Counted from the first letter of the stretch, positions 25,043 to 33,502 are shown. The stretch is 64,000 bases of DNA from an uncultured Phocaeicola sp. (GCA_948579315.1 CAPAOL010000009.1:19826-83825), one strand, 5' to 3'. Translations and numbers: made by a program. Notes: a model not told the origin generated them from the sequence alone.

Positions 25043-25909
25043 ATGGTTACAGAACAGTATAAAGATGCCATTTATTTCTCAAGTCTTTTTGCTTGGCATT
25101 ATCCCAATGTTTATAAAGAAATATCAGACATTCTTGTTTACCACCATATAGAGCATGGTACATTACTACACACTAAAGATTATTGGTGTCGAGATTATAT
25201 GCCAATACAGTGGGGATTTAAGTCTTATATTCAATTTCGCTATGAACCTGATTATTTGAAGGATAAGCCACAGTACAAAACTAATATTATTTCTGTACTT
25301 AAAGCTATGAGTAGAGATATGGATATTACACAGTCTCCACTTATTGTTGATGGAGGAAATGTAGTCGTGTGTGAAGCGAATTCAAAGTGGATAGGATCAT
25401 GTATGAGAGGTCGGAAACCAATTGTCATCATGACAGAAAAGGTATTTCAGGAAAATTCACAGATTGACCAGAGCGAAGTACTAGCAATATTAAAGGAAAA
25501 CTTTTATGGAGCAGATATTGTATTTCTACCATGGGACAAATATGATATCTGTGGTCATACAGATGGAATTATTCATAATATTGGTGATGGTAAGATATTG
25601 GTCAACTTGAAAGTTTATCCTCAAGAGATAGAACGAGAAATGAGATGTAGATTGAGTGACGATTTTGCCGTTATAGATTTAAAACTTAGCAAGTATGATG
25701 AAAATAGTTGGGCATATATAAATATGCTTCAGACACGTGATGTAATCATAATTCCCAGACTTGGATTACCTACAGATGGAGAGGCTTTAAGCCAGATAAA
25801 AGAATTGCATCCTTCCTATGAGGGACGAATTTACCAGATTAATATAGCTCCGATTATAAAGAAATGGGGAGGTGCATTGAATTGTTTGTCTTGGACTGTG
25901 ACTAAATAA
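25043..25909 (+). CDS. agmatine deiminase / porphyromonas-type PAD family protein
   Basis: A 288-residue guanidino-group-modifying enzyme fold. The conserved sites can be located: the guanidinium-binding TKDYWCRDYMPIQ (D46, D51), VDGGN (101-106), CGHTDG with H172 and D174, and the C-terminal catalytic C281 in GGALNCLSW. Known members hydrolyse agmatine to N-carbamoylputrescine or peptidylarginine to citrulline. No signal peptide is visible, which argues for the cytoplasmic agmatine type. It is shorter than typical AguA (about 350 residues), so the substrate is uncertain. It starts the low-GC stretch 25.0-29.3 kb, which differs in base composition from the xylose genes. Confidence 0.82.
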   Translation: MVTEQYKDAIYFSSLFAWHYPNVYKEISDILVYHHIEHGTLLHTKDYWCRDYMPIQWGFKSYIQFRYEPDYLKDKPQYKTNIISVLKAMSRDMDITQSPLIVDGGNVVVCEANSKWIGSCMRGRKPIVIMTEKVFQENSQIDQSEVLAILKENFYGADIVFLPWDKYDICGHTDGIIHNIGDGKILVNLKVYPQEIEREMRCRLSDDFAVIDLKLSKYDENSWAYINMLQTRDVIIIPRLGLPTDGEALSQIKELHPSYEGRIYQINIAPIIKKWGGALNCLSWTVTK

Positions 25910-25939
25910 TAAGTAGAAAAAATAAAAGAAGTAAGAAAT

Positions 25940-26038
25940 ATGGAACTAATTATTGGATTTACAATATTATTTTTGATTGGTGTAAAACTGAATCGATGGA
26001 TAAATGGTAGCCTTGTCAGATTGTTGTCAACAGGATAA
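25940..26038 (+). CDS. possible 32-residue single-helix membrane protein
   Basis: A short frame (ATG at 25940, TAA at 26036-26038) begins with one hydrophobic helix (ELIIGFTILFLIGV) followed by a short polar, basic tail. It lies 30 bp after the deiminase-like gene and 57 bp before the deoxyribonucleotidase gene on the same strand. The layout suits a small membrane peptide, but there is no homology evidence and it may be chance. Confidence 0.3.
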   Translation: MELIIGFTILFLIGVKLNRWINGSLVRLLSTG

Positions 26039-26095
26039 GAATAGCATCACTACGGGATAATTCATTAAATTCAAAATCTATAAAATAAAAATTGT

Positions 26096-26566
26096 ATGAC
26101 ATCAGCGCTATCGACTTTCAAACCTATACTTTATATTGATATGGATAATGTATTAGTTGACTTCCAATCAGGTATTAACAAATTGAGTGAATACGAAAAG
26201 AAAGAATATGAGGGACGATATGATGAAGTTCCTAACATTTTTGCGAAAATGTATCCATATGAAGGAGCAATTGATGCTTTCCATCGTTTAGTACGTTTTT
26301 ATGATGTGTACATTCTTTCTACGGCACCTTGGAATAATCCTTCTGCTTGGTCGGATAAACTTGTATGGGTGAAAAAATGGTTAGGTACGTATGGCTATAA
26401 ACGATTAATTCTTAGTCATCATAAGAATTTAAACAAAGGAGACTTCTTGATAGATGATCGCCTCAAAAATGGTGCGGAAAATTTTAGTGGTGAATTGATA
26501 TTATTTGGTTCGGAGCAGTATCCGAATTGGGACTCTGTTGTTGACTATTTGATATCATCTAAGTGA
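26096..26566 (+). CDS. 5'(3')-deoxyribonucleotidase (HAD, NT5C family)
   Basis: A 156-residue HAD-superfamily phosphatase. Motif I is YIDMDNVLVDF (D15 nucleophile, D17 acid), motif II is ILSTAPWNNPSAW, the lysine motif is in KRLILSHHKNLNKGDFLIDDR, where the final DDR gives the metal-binding aspartates. These are the hallmarks of the NT5C group, which dephosphorylates deoxyribonucleoside monophosphates. Length is close to bacterial members (about 160-180). It may be co-transcribed with the deiminase-like gene upstream and the AAG-like gene downstream (83 bp). Confidence 0.85.
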   Translation: MTSALSTFKPILYIDMDNVLVDFQSGINKLSEYEKKEYEGRYDEVPNIFAKMYPYEGAIDAFHRLVRFYDVYILSTAPWNNPSAWSDKLVWVKKWLGTYGYKRLILSHHKNLNKGDFLIDDRLKNGAENFSGELILFGSEQYPNWDSVVDYLISSK

Positions 26567-26649
26567 GAAATAAAAAAAGTTGATATATTCAGACAACTCT
26601 TTACTAAAAAGATTATCTTTACCCAAAGAAATTTAATATTATAATAATC

Positions 26650-27387
26650 ATGGATACTTTGAAAAAAGAAATTGCAATTTTAATACAATGTAGTGACTTT
26701 AAGGAAATAGAGAAACAGCTTCAAACAATTAATAAATTGATAGTTACAAATTATATGTTTGAGTTGAGTAATGGGTTGCGGATTTACCTAATTGAAGTAG
26801 AAGCTTATTTTAAGCACCCAAAGTTTAATGATGGGTTTGTGCATGGAAATGAACTGCAAAAGAATAATTATGGAAAATTTTATGTTCATCGTACAGGCAT
26901 GACGAAGAATTCAAAAATTAAAGGTGGCACCAGAGGAGGTATTGATCTTTGCTTATCTGATAGTACTGATATATATTATGGTATCTTGATAAGAAGTGCG
27001 CAGTTTGATGATGGCACAATAAAATTCGGACCAAATAATGTTTTAAAATTCATTGTTGAGGATAAGAATTTAGATTATAATACTTTGGAGGAAGAATTTG
27101 TTTTAAAAGAAGCTGTTGAAGATTGTCGTGATAGAGAAAACAAATCAATTATTTTACATTCTACACGTGTTGGTTTAGGCAGAAATCAAAGTGATGATTT
27201 TAGAGACTCGCAATTGCGAACAATAGTAGGGACGCTGCTTTCATCTTATGCATATAAAGAAAAGGAAAATGTTTTTAAGCACTATATTATTAATGAAAAT
27301 ATATCAAAAGAGGAAGCCGAAAAGATTTCTATTGATATCCTCGGGTATTGCCCTAAGTCTTTGATAAAAAGTGTATATCAGGCATGA
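26650..27387 (+). CDS. alkylpurine DNA glycosylase (AAG/MPG)-like protein
   Basis: A 245-residue protein whose middle part resembles the MPG/AAG fold: LRIYLIEVEAYF (residues 43-54, with E49/E51 where the catalytic glutamate would be), HGNELQKNNYGKFYVHRTG, GGTRGGIDLCLSD and YYGILIRSAQF. These align in order with the ETEAY, YGMHY and AVLIRA elements of AAG. The family excises alkylated bases. The N-terminal 30 residues are helical and extra. The gene is AT-rich and convergent with the AraC-type regulator across a shared terminator. The catalytic identity is inferred; a structural homologue with another role is possible. Confidence 0.55.
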   Translation: MDTLKKEIAILIQCSDFKEIEKQLQTINKLIVTNYMFELSNGLRIYLIEVEAYFKHPKFNDGFVHGNELQKNNYGKFYVHRTGMTKNSKIKGGTRGGIDLCLSDSTDIYYGILIRSAQFDDGTIKFGPNNVLKFIVEDKNLDYNTLEEEFVLKEAVEDCRDRENKSIILHSTRVGLGRNQSDDFRDSQLRTIVGTLLSSYAYKEKENVFKHYIINENISKEEAEKISIDILGYCPKSLIKSVYQA

Positions 27388-27395
27388 TAGCTACT

Positions 27396-27435
27396 AATTT
27401 TGTATAAGAGTGATATTTCACCCTTATACAAAATT
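27396..27435. terminator. bidirectional terminator
   Basis: The stem AATTTTGTATAAGAGTG / CACCCTTATACAAAATT (27396-27412, 27419-27435; one mismatch) lies between convergent genes and has T-rich ends on both strands. It covers the last base pairs of the regulator gene. Confidence 0.75.
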
Positions 27436-28327
27436 ATTTAATGATTGGAATCCAAACTTCAGTAAGAAGCTCTTTCACATCTGTGTCAGTGGGAGAGTTC
27501 AAGTAATGTTCCAAGATTGGAGTTTCTCCTAAGCAATAAGATTGCGGTAATTGTTTCAATATTATCTCATAGAAGGCATCTAACAATGCATAATCTCCTT
27601 GATGAATATAAACTGCGTATGTACCTTGAGGTAAATCCATATGTTTTATTGGATTAGTAAGAGGAAGATTGGATCCTACTCCTTTTTGAATGGCTATACA
27701 AGCGTAAAAACGGCATTTTTCTAATGAGGTAATGTCTGTATCATCATAAGCTATCCCCCAATAATCTTCCTTATCTGGTAATAAAGAGTTTTCTTTAGCA
27801 TATTTATATAGGCAATCCCAAGTGTATGTCTCAAAAGCAACTGTACTACAAGTGTCATAATTGCCAATGTAAGATAAAAATAAGACAGGTATTGTTTCTG
27901 ATTCCACTATGCGGTAAGGAGAAATACATGAAGGATAAGTATGACTGGTTTCCAATAATTTCTTTTGTAGTTCTTGAGGAGTGAGATTGTATTTTTTTTG
28001 AAGTGTATTATTTAAAGCTGACTGGTTAGCAAATCCAATATATTCATATATTTCAGCTATACTTTTTTTATTATCTTTGAGTAATTGCTGGACGTATTCC
28101 ATACGTGTGCGAATGATATATTGATGTATTGTTTCGCTAGTGTAAGCTTTAAACATCAGCTGAAGATTGCGAGCAGACATGCATGCTATTTTAGCTAATT
28201 CTGGTATAGACATCAAACGATTGAATTCATCAGCAGTTTTACCTGTCCAATTCTTTTGTATCATGGAATTTAGATAATGAAGAATGGTCTCGATTTGTCC
28301 TTGATAGGAGGATTTGTTGGAATTCAT
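27434..28327 (-). CDS. AraC-family regulator with GyrI-like effector domain
   Basis: A 297-residue transcription factor. The AraC/XylS helix-turn-helix domain is N-terminal (about residues 25-125: MSIPELAKIACMSARNLQLMFKAYT, then KSIAEIYEYIGFANQSALNNTLQKKYNLTPQE). The C-terminal half (about 135-297) is a GyrI/BmrR-type small-molecule-binding domain (VLFLSYIGNYDTC, WGIAYDDTD, ACIAIQKGV, DLPQGTYAVYIHQGDYA). The same architecture occurs in Rob/SoxS-like and multidrug-sensing regulators, so it probably senses a hydrophobic or cationic compound. Its target is not evident; no efflux gene adjoins it. Confidence 0.88.
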   Translation of the reverse strand: MNSNKSSYQGQIETILHYLNSMIQKNWTGKTADEFNRLMSIPELAKIACMSARNLQLMFKAYTSETIHQYIIRTRMEYVQQLLKDNKKSIAEIYEYIGFANQSALNNTLQKKYNLTPQELQKKLLETSHTYPSCISPYRIVESETIPVLFLSYIGNYDTCSTVAFETYTWDCLYKYAKENSLLPDKEDYWGIAYDDTDITSLEKCRFYACIAIQKGVGSNLPLTNPIKHMDLPQGTYAVYIHQGDYALLDAFYEIILKQLPQSYCLGETPILEHYLNSPTDTDVKELLTEVWIPIIK

Positions 28328-28375
28328 ATCTTTTCTTTATCTTTTGGGGTACTCTTTTATCATGATTGATATTTG

Positions 28376-28383
28376 CAAAGATA
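28376..28383 (-). promoter_or_regulatory. -7 box for the AraC-type gene
   Basis: Minus-strand TATCTTTG lies 49 bp upstream of the start codon. The -33 position is weak (TTTC at 28407-28410 with a 23-bp spacer). Confidence 0.4.
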
Positions 28384-28599
28384 GTATTTATATGTTCATC
28401 CTATATGAAAATGATTCAAAAGTTGATTCTGTCTTGAGCATATTGACTTCGAAATATCAATGTAATAAAAGACATGATTATTACAATGATTTCTCATATC
28501 CGTTTCTGGCTTAAAAAATATTTCTTTGGAAAATCTAATTGTTTTATCTTTGAAATTTTCTAGATTAGAGAGAAGTGGATAAAGAAGTAGAATCAAATA

Positions 28600-28678
28600 A
28601 AAGCAGCTATTTCCCGCAGCTAAAGCAATGCTTTAGCCTACTTAAAGCGCCGCTTTCCTTCTCTTAAAACGCTGCTTT
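28600..28678. repeat. 22-bp-periodic array of AAAGC/GCTTT dyads
   Basis: AAAGC-N3-GCTTT units begin at 28622 and 28644, with AAAAC-N3-GCTTT at 28666 and a decayed AAAGC-N3-TATTT at 28600. Every step is exactly 22 bp. The intervening bases differ. The array lies in the 530-bp gap between the AraC-type gene and the chimeric pseudogene. Apart from the promoters, the rest of 28384-28859 is AT-rich with nothing recognisable. Confidence 0.85.
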
Positions 28679-28839
28679 TTTTCTTTCTACTTAATCTGTA
28701 TTCTCTATATATAATTAATCTACTCCTTCATTTTTCTTCTGAATTACCAGTAAATAAAAATTTTGTGGGTGAAGGAGTGCTTCTTCACCTTTGGAATTTG
28801 CAGAAAAAGAATACATAAAATAGATAATACAATAAAATA

Positions 28840-28847
28840 TATATTTG
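28840..28847 (+). promoter_or_regulatory. -7 box before the EF-Tu-like fragment
   Basis: TATATTTG lies 13 bp before the ATG at 28860. No -33 element is seen at a normal distance. The pseudogene may therefore still be transcribed. Confidence 0.35.
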
Positions 28848-28859
28848 TGTAAAAGATAT

Positions 28860-28973
28860 ATGATTAGAATTATAGCTAGTATAAGGTTATATAAAGATGG
28901 TCGTAGAACCTCATTTTATAGTGGGTATCGACCTTTATTTGATTTTATTGAGGAGACGAAAACTTCTCCAAAA
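28860..28973 (+). pseudogene. 5' fragment of an EF-Tu C-terminal-domain-like gene
   Basis: From the ATG at 28860 the first 37 codons read MIRIIASIRLYKDGRRTSF and continue YSGYRPLFDFIEETKTS, which resembles the start of small Bacteroides proteins related to EF-Tu domain 3 (KTPFxxGYRPxF...KTSG). After KTS the resemblance stops. The frame runs on for about 15 unrelated residues to a stop at 29018, because the downstream DNA is a nitrilase fragment in another frame. It is a truncated remnant at a recombination or deletion junction. Confidence 0.6.
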
Positions 28974-29291
28974 TGCCTATTCCCATGTTCGTGTTTGTGC
29001 GCAGGCACGTGCCATTGAGAATGAATGTTTTGTAGTCATTGCTGGAAGTGTCGGAAATCTTCCCCGTGTGCACAATATGGATATTCAATATGCTCAATCG
29101 GGTGTGTTTACCCCATGCGACTTTGCTTTGCCAACAGACGGAAAGAGGGCGGAGGCAACTCCTAACACCGAAATGATTTTAGTATCGGATGTTGACCTGG
29201 ATTTGCTGAACGAGCTGCATACTTATGGTAGTGTATGCAATTTGAAAAAGACCGCAGGAATGACCTGTATGAGGTGAGATACAAGAAATAA
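28974..29291 (+). pseudogene. 3' fragment of a carbon-nitrogen hydrolase (nitrilase-like) gene, frameshifted
   Basis: From about 28977 one frame reads NAYSHVRVCAQARAIENECF, then VVIAGSVGNLPRVHNMD and LVSDVDLDLLNELHTYGSVCNLK, typical of the last third of a carbon-nitrogen hydrolase, including the conserved cysteine-containing region just before VVIAG-type motifs. The 5' two thirds are missing. Near 29244-29250 (AAAAAG) a one-base insertion shifts the frame; restoring it gives DRRNDLYEVRYKK and a stop at 29289-29291. Truncation plus frameshift makes it a pseudogene. Confidence 0.7.
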
Positions 29292-29295
29292 AAAG

Positions 29296-29369
29296 AGTGA
29301 CGCTATGCTGTCCGGATAGCGTCACTATATGCCTTGGATAGCGTTACTATCCGGGGCATATAGTGACGC
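29296..29369. terminator. overlapping alternative hairpins between the pseudogene and a membrane protein gene
   Basis: Hairpin 1 pairs AGTGACGCTAT (29296-29306) with ATAGCGTCACT (29316-29326). Hairpin 2 pairs GCGTCACTATATGCC (29319-29333) with GGCATATAGTGACGC (29355-29369) and encloses GGATAG/CTATCC (29336-29341, 29347-29352). The first and second share bases 29319-29326 and cannot form together. A CCCTTTT tract follows on the plus strand. The structure overlaps the last codons of the minus-strand gene. Confidence 0.65.
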
Positions 29370-29768
29370 CCTTTTGATAGAATACTTTTTTATTTGGACG
29401 GCGGTAGCTACACAAGTGGTAATAAATCCAACGCCGGTGATAACGTGTCCTGCAACAAATGCAGAGGTGGAAGTGGCATTACTGAAAATGCAGATGCCTC
29501 CAATAATAGTAATGATGGCTGCCAGATAGCCTATAACCGGCAAAACGTATTTGGCCGATTTATTATAAGTATGTATGATTTGCTGGATGATAGTGGCAGC
29601 CGTGCAAAACAGGGCAATGCATATCATACCGAGTGAAAACACAACAGGACCGACCACAACACGACTCCCGTCATCTCCATAACCATAAATAAACGCTCCG
29701 TATCCGAAGCAAAAAATAGCCATCGCCAAAGGGATTGCTCTGAATAAAATGCTAATACCGTAATTCAT
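29325..29768 (-). CDS. four-helix inner membrane protein (DUF2776-like)
   Basis: A 147-residue integral membrane protein with four predicted helices: ISILFRAIPLAMAIFCFGYGA, VVGPVVFSLGMICIALFCTAA, YVLPVIGYLAAIITIIGGICIF and FVAGHVITGVGFITTCVATA. The order and the motif around helix 1-2 resemble the DUF2776 family of unknown function; this match is from memory only. The last 12 codons are formed by the hairpin sequence at 29296-29369, which suggests the terminator structure has replaced or extended the original C terminus. It is monocistronic and convergent with the pseudogene. Confidence 0.7.
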   Translation of the reverse strand: MNYGISILFRAIPLAMAIFCFGYGAFIYGYGDDGSRVVVGPVVFSLGMICIALFCTAATIIQQIIHTYNKSAKYVLPVIGYLAAIITIIGGICIFSNATSTSAFVAGHVITGVGFITTCVATAVQIKKYSIKRASLYAPDSNAIQGI

Positions 29769-29881
29769 AAGTTAAAGTGCTTTTAGGTTTCCCACTAAAA
29801 CAAGGAGATACCTGTTTTGTTTAGGCTGTAGGCGGTTTATAATCGTTAACTTCACACGAATCCGATTAAAAGTCTTAGCTT

Positions 29882-29915
29882 TTTGCTCAACTAAACAAAT
29901 GTTTTTGTAAATTTG
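29882..29915 (+). promoter_or_regulatory. promoter of ileS
   Basis: TTTG at 29882-29885 and TAAATTTG at 29908-29915, 22-bp spacer, about 63 bp before ileS. The leader contains a small GGGGATACCCC hairpin; I do not see a T-box, which Bacteroides does not use. Confidence 0.5.
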
Positions 29916-29978
29916 CACCCTTAAAAATGGGGATACCCCTCAAATTGTAAATTGTAAATAGTAAAATCGTAGACAGCT

Positions 29979-32900
29979 ATGGGTAAGAGATTTACTGAAT
30001 ATTCGCAGTTTGACCTTTCGCAGGTGAACAAAGATGTGCTGAAGAAATGGGACGAGAACCAGGTTTTCGCCAAGAGTATGACAGAACGTGATGGCTGTCC
30101 TTCGTTCGTGTTTTTCGAAGGACCTCCCTCGGCTAATGGTATGCCGGGTATTCACCATGTAATGGCTCGTACCATTAAGGACATTTTCTGTCGCTACAAA
30201 ACGATGAAGGGTTATCAGGTGAAGCGTAAAGCCGGATGGGACACGCACGGACTGCCTGTGGAACTGAGTGTAGAAAAGGCATTAGGTATCACAAAAGAAG
30301 ATATTGGTAAGAAAATCTCTGTTGCCGACTACAATGCGGCTTGTCGGAAAGACGTGATGAAATATACCAAGGAGTGGGAAGACCTGACTCATCGGATGGG
30401 ATATTGGGTGGATATGAAGCATCCTTATATCACGTATGACAATCGTTATATTGAAACATTATGGTGGCTATTGAAGCAACTGTATAAAAAAGGATTGTTG
30501 TATAAAGGATATACGATCCAGCCGTATTCACCAGCTGCAGGAACTGGATTGAGCTCACACGAGTTGAATCAACCGGGCTGTTATCGGGATGTAAAAGATA
30601 CAACGGCTGTTGCCCAATTTAAAATGAAGAATCCTAAACCGGAAATGACCGAATGGGGAACTCCTTATTTTATCGCTTGGACAACTACTCCATGGACATT
30701 ACCTTCAAATACGGCTCTTTGTGTGGGACCGAAGATTGATTATGTGGCTGTACAGTCTTATAATGCTTATACCGGAGAACCTATAACAGTGGTTTTGGCA
30801 AAAGCTTTATTGAATGTACATTTCAATGCAAAAGCTGCTGATCTGAAATTGGAGGACTACAAAGCCGGAGATAAACTTGTACCGTTTAAAGTGATTGCTG
30901 AATACAAAGGTACTGATCTTGTCGGTATGGAATATGAACAGTTGATTCCTTGGGTAAAACCTGTTGAAGTATCTGAAAATGGTACTTGGAAAGCTAGTGA
31001 TAAAGCTTTCCGTGTAATACCGGGTGATTATGTTACTACAGAAGACGGTACAGGTATTGTTCACATTGCACCTACATTTGGTGCGGATGATGCGAATGTG
31101 GCACGTGCTGCAGGAATCCCGTCATTGTTCATGATTAATAAGAAAGGCGAAACTCGTCCGATGGTGGATTTAACTGGTAAATTCTATCTGTTGGATGAGC
31201 TGGATGAGAATTTCGTACAAGAATGTGTTGATGTAGAAAAATACAAAGAATATCAGGGTGCATGGGTGAAAAATGCTTATGATCCTCAATTTATGGTGGA
31301 TGGCAAATACGATGAGAAAGCTGCGCAGGCTGCCGAATCTTTGGATATTGTCATTGCCATGATGATGAAAGCAGACAACAAGGCTTTCAAGATAGAAAAG
31401 CATGTCCACAATTATCCGCACTGCTGGCGTACAGACAAACCGGTGCTTTATTATCCATTGGATAGCTGGTTTATCCGTTCTACCGCTTGCAAGGAGCGAA
31501 TGATGGAATTGAATAAAACCATCAACTGGAAACCGGAATCTACCGGAACCGGTCGCTTCGGCAAGTGGCTGGAAAATCTGAATGACTGGAACCTTAGCCG
31601 TTCTCGTTATTGGGGTACTCCATTGCCTATTTGGCGTACAGAAGATAATACGGATGAGATATGTATCGAATCTGTAGAAGAACTTTATAATGAAATCGAG
31701 AAATCGGTAGCTGCCGGATTTATGAAATCCAATCCATACAAGGATAAAGGTTTCGTGCCGGGTCAATATTCGGAAGAAAATTATGATAAGATTGATCTTC
31801 ACCGTCCTTATGTAGATGATGTCATATTGGTATCGAAAGACGGCAAACCGATGAAGCGTGAATCAGACTTGATTGATGTATGGTTCGATTCGGGTGCTAT
31901 GCCATACGCGCAGATCCATTATCCGTTCGAAAATAAAGAACTGTTGGATAACCGTCAGGTATATCCGGCTGACTTTATCGCAGAAGGAGTAGACCAGACT
32001 CGTGGTTGGTTCTTTACCTTGCATGCTATCGCTACCATGGTATTTGACAGCGTGTCCTACAAAGCTGTTATCTCTAACGGTTTGGTACTCGATAAGAACG
32101 GTAACAAGATGTCTAAGCGTTTGAATAACGCTGTCGATCCGTTTACTACGATTGAAAAGTATGGCTCCGACCCGTTACGTTGGTACATGATTACCAATTC
32201 TTCTCCGTGGGATAACCTGAAATTTGACGTTGAAGGAGTGGAAGAGGTTCGCCGTAAATTCTTCGGTACCTTATATAATACGTATTCATTCTTTGCGCTT
32301 TATGCGAATGTAGACGGATTTGAGTATAAAGAAGCGGATGTACCGATGGCAGAACGTCCGGAGATCGACCGTTGGATCTTGTCTGTATTGAATACATTAA
32401 TAAAGGAGGTAGATACATGCTATAATGAATATGAACCGACAAAGGCAGGACGTTTGATTTCTGATTTTGTGAATGATAATTTGTCCAACTGGTATGTTCG
32501 CCTGAATCGTAAACGTTTCTGGGGTGGTGAATTTACACAGGATAAATTGTCTGCTTATCAGACATTGTACACTTGCCTCGAAACAGTTGCCAAACTGATG
32601 GCTCCTGTATCTCCGTTCTATGCAGACCGGTTGTATACAGACTTGATTACAGCAACAGGACGCGACAATGTAGTTTCTGTCCATCTCGCCGAATTCCCGA
32701 AATATCAGGAAGAAATGATAGACAAGGAACTGGAAGCCCGCATGCAAATGGCACAGGATGTTACATCTATGGTGTTGGCATTGCGCCGCAAGGTGAATAT
32801 CAAGGTACGCCAACCGCTGCAGTGTATCATGGTTCCGGTGGTAGATGAAGAGCAGAAAGCTCATATCGAAGCTGTGAAGAACCTGGTGATGAATGAAGTG

Positions 32901-33467
32901 AACGTAAAAGAAGTCAGATTCGTTGATGGTGCAGCCGGTGTATTGGTGAAAAAAGTGAAATGTGACTTTAAAAAGCTAGGCCCGAAATTTGGCAAGCAAA
33001 TGAAAGCAGTAGCTGCTGCTGTTGCAGCAATGTCACAGGAAGCCATCGGTGAATTGGAGAAAAACGGAAAGTATACATTAAATTTGGATGGTGCGGAAGC
33101 TGTTATTGAAGCATCAGATGTCGAGATCTTTAGTGAAGATATTCCGGGATGGTTGGTTGCCAATGAAGGTAAACTGACAGTAGCGCTTGAAGTGACCATT
33201 ACCGAAGAATTGCGTCGCGAGGGTATTGCCCGTGAATTGGTGAACCGTATTCAGAATATACGTAAGTCAAGCGGCTTCGAGATTACAGACAAAATAAAAA
33301 TAACAATCTCGAAAAATACGCAAACAGATGATGCGGTAAATGAATATAATACTTATATTTGTAACCAGGTTTTAGGCACATCTCTTGAACTTGTAGATGA
33401 AGTGAAAGACGGAACAATGCTGGAGTTTGACGACTTCTCATTGTTTGTGAATGTGATAAAAGACTAA
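29979..33467 (+). CDS. ileS: isoleucyl-tRNA synthetase
   Basis: A 1162-residue class Ia synthetase that charges tRNA-Ile. The HIGH-type signature is in GPPSANGMPGIHHVMART (about residues 46-63) and KMSKR is at about 709-713 (GNKMSKRLNN). The large CP1 editing insertion lies between them (WTTTPWTLPSNTALCVG, YVTTEDGTGIVHIAPTFG), and the anticodon-binding domain follows. The length and sequence fit the long type 2 (eukaryote-like, about 1050-1160 residues) IleRS of Bacteroidetes, a group that includes mupirocin-resistant forms. It leads the conserved ileS-dksA-lspA-DUF4296 cluster. Confidence 0.97.
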   Translation: MGKRFTEYSQFDLSQVNKDVLKKWDENQVFAKSMTERDGCPSFVFFEGPPSANGMPGIHHVMARTIKDIFCRYKTMKGYQVKRKAGWDTHGLPVELSVEKALGITKEDIGKKISVADYNAACRKDVMKYTKEWEDLTHRMGYWVDMKHPYITYDNRYIETLWWLLKQLYKKGLLYKGYTIQPYSPAAGTGLSSHELNQPGCYRDVKDTTAVAQFKMKNPKPEMTEWGTPYFIAWTTTPWTLPSNTALCVGPKIDYVAVQSYNAYTGEPITVVLAKALLNVHFNAKAADLKLEDYKAGDKLVPFKVIAEYKGTDLVGMEYEQLIPWVKPVEVSENGTWKASDKAFRVIPGDYVTTEDGTGIVHIAPTFGADDANVARAAGIPSLFMINKKGETRPMVDLTGKFYLLDELDENFVQECVDVEKYKEYQGAWVKNAYDPQFMVDGKYDEKAAQAAESLDIVIAMMMKADNKAFKIEKHVHNYPHCWRTDKPVLYYPLDSWFIRSTACKERMMELNKTINWKPESTGTGRFGKWLENLNDWNLSRSRYWGTPLPIWRTEDNTDEICIESVEELYNEIEKSVAAGFMKSNPYKDKGFVPGQYSEENYDKIDLHRPYVDDVILVSKDGKPMKRESDLIDVWFDSGAMPYAQIHYPFENKELLDNRQVYPADFIAEGVDQTRGWFFTLHAIATMVFDSVSYKAVISNGLVLDKNGNKMSKRLNNAVDPFTTIEKYGSDPLRWYMITNSSPWDNLKFDVEGVEEVRRKFFGTLYNTYSFFALYANVDGFEYKEADVPMAERPEIDRWILSVLNTLIKEVDTCYNEYEPTKAGRLISDFVNDNLSNWYVRLNRKRFWGGEFTQDKLSAYQTLYTCLETVAKLMAPVSPFYADRLYTDLITATGRDNVVSVHLAEFPKYQEEMIDKELEARMQMAQDVTSMVLALRRKVNIKVRQPLQCIMVPVVDEEQKAHIEAVKNLVMNEVNVKEVRFVDGAAGVLVKKVKCDFKKLGPKFGKQMKAVAAAVAAMSQEAIGELEKNGKYTLNLDGAEAVIEASDVEIFSEDIPGWLVANEGKLTVALEVTITEELRREGIARELVNRIQNIRKSSGFEITDKIKITISKNTQTDDAVNEYNTYICNQVLGTSLELVDEVKDGTMLEFDDFSLFVNVIKD

Positions 33468-33502
33468 TACTATATTGATTAACCTTTTTAAATTGTAAAG
33501 TT

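Noticed and set aside
28314..28514. 66-codon frame opposite the AraC-type promoter
   Set aside because: It covers the promoter and leader of the regulator, has AT-driven hydrophobic composition and no recognisable family.
29779..29978. T-box or other leader riboswitch for ileS
   Set aside because: No T-box motifs were seen, and Bacteroides is not known to use them. Only a small GGGGATACCCC hairpin is present.
32573..32848. Open frame overlapping ileS in another frame
   Set aside because: It is a codon-structure shadow of ileS with Arg/Ser/Pro-rich composition.
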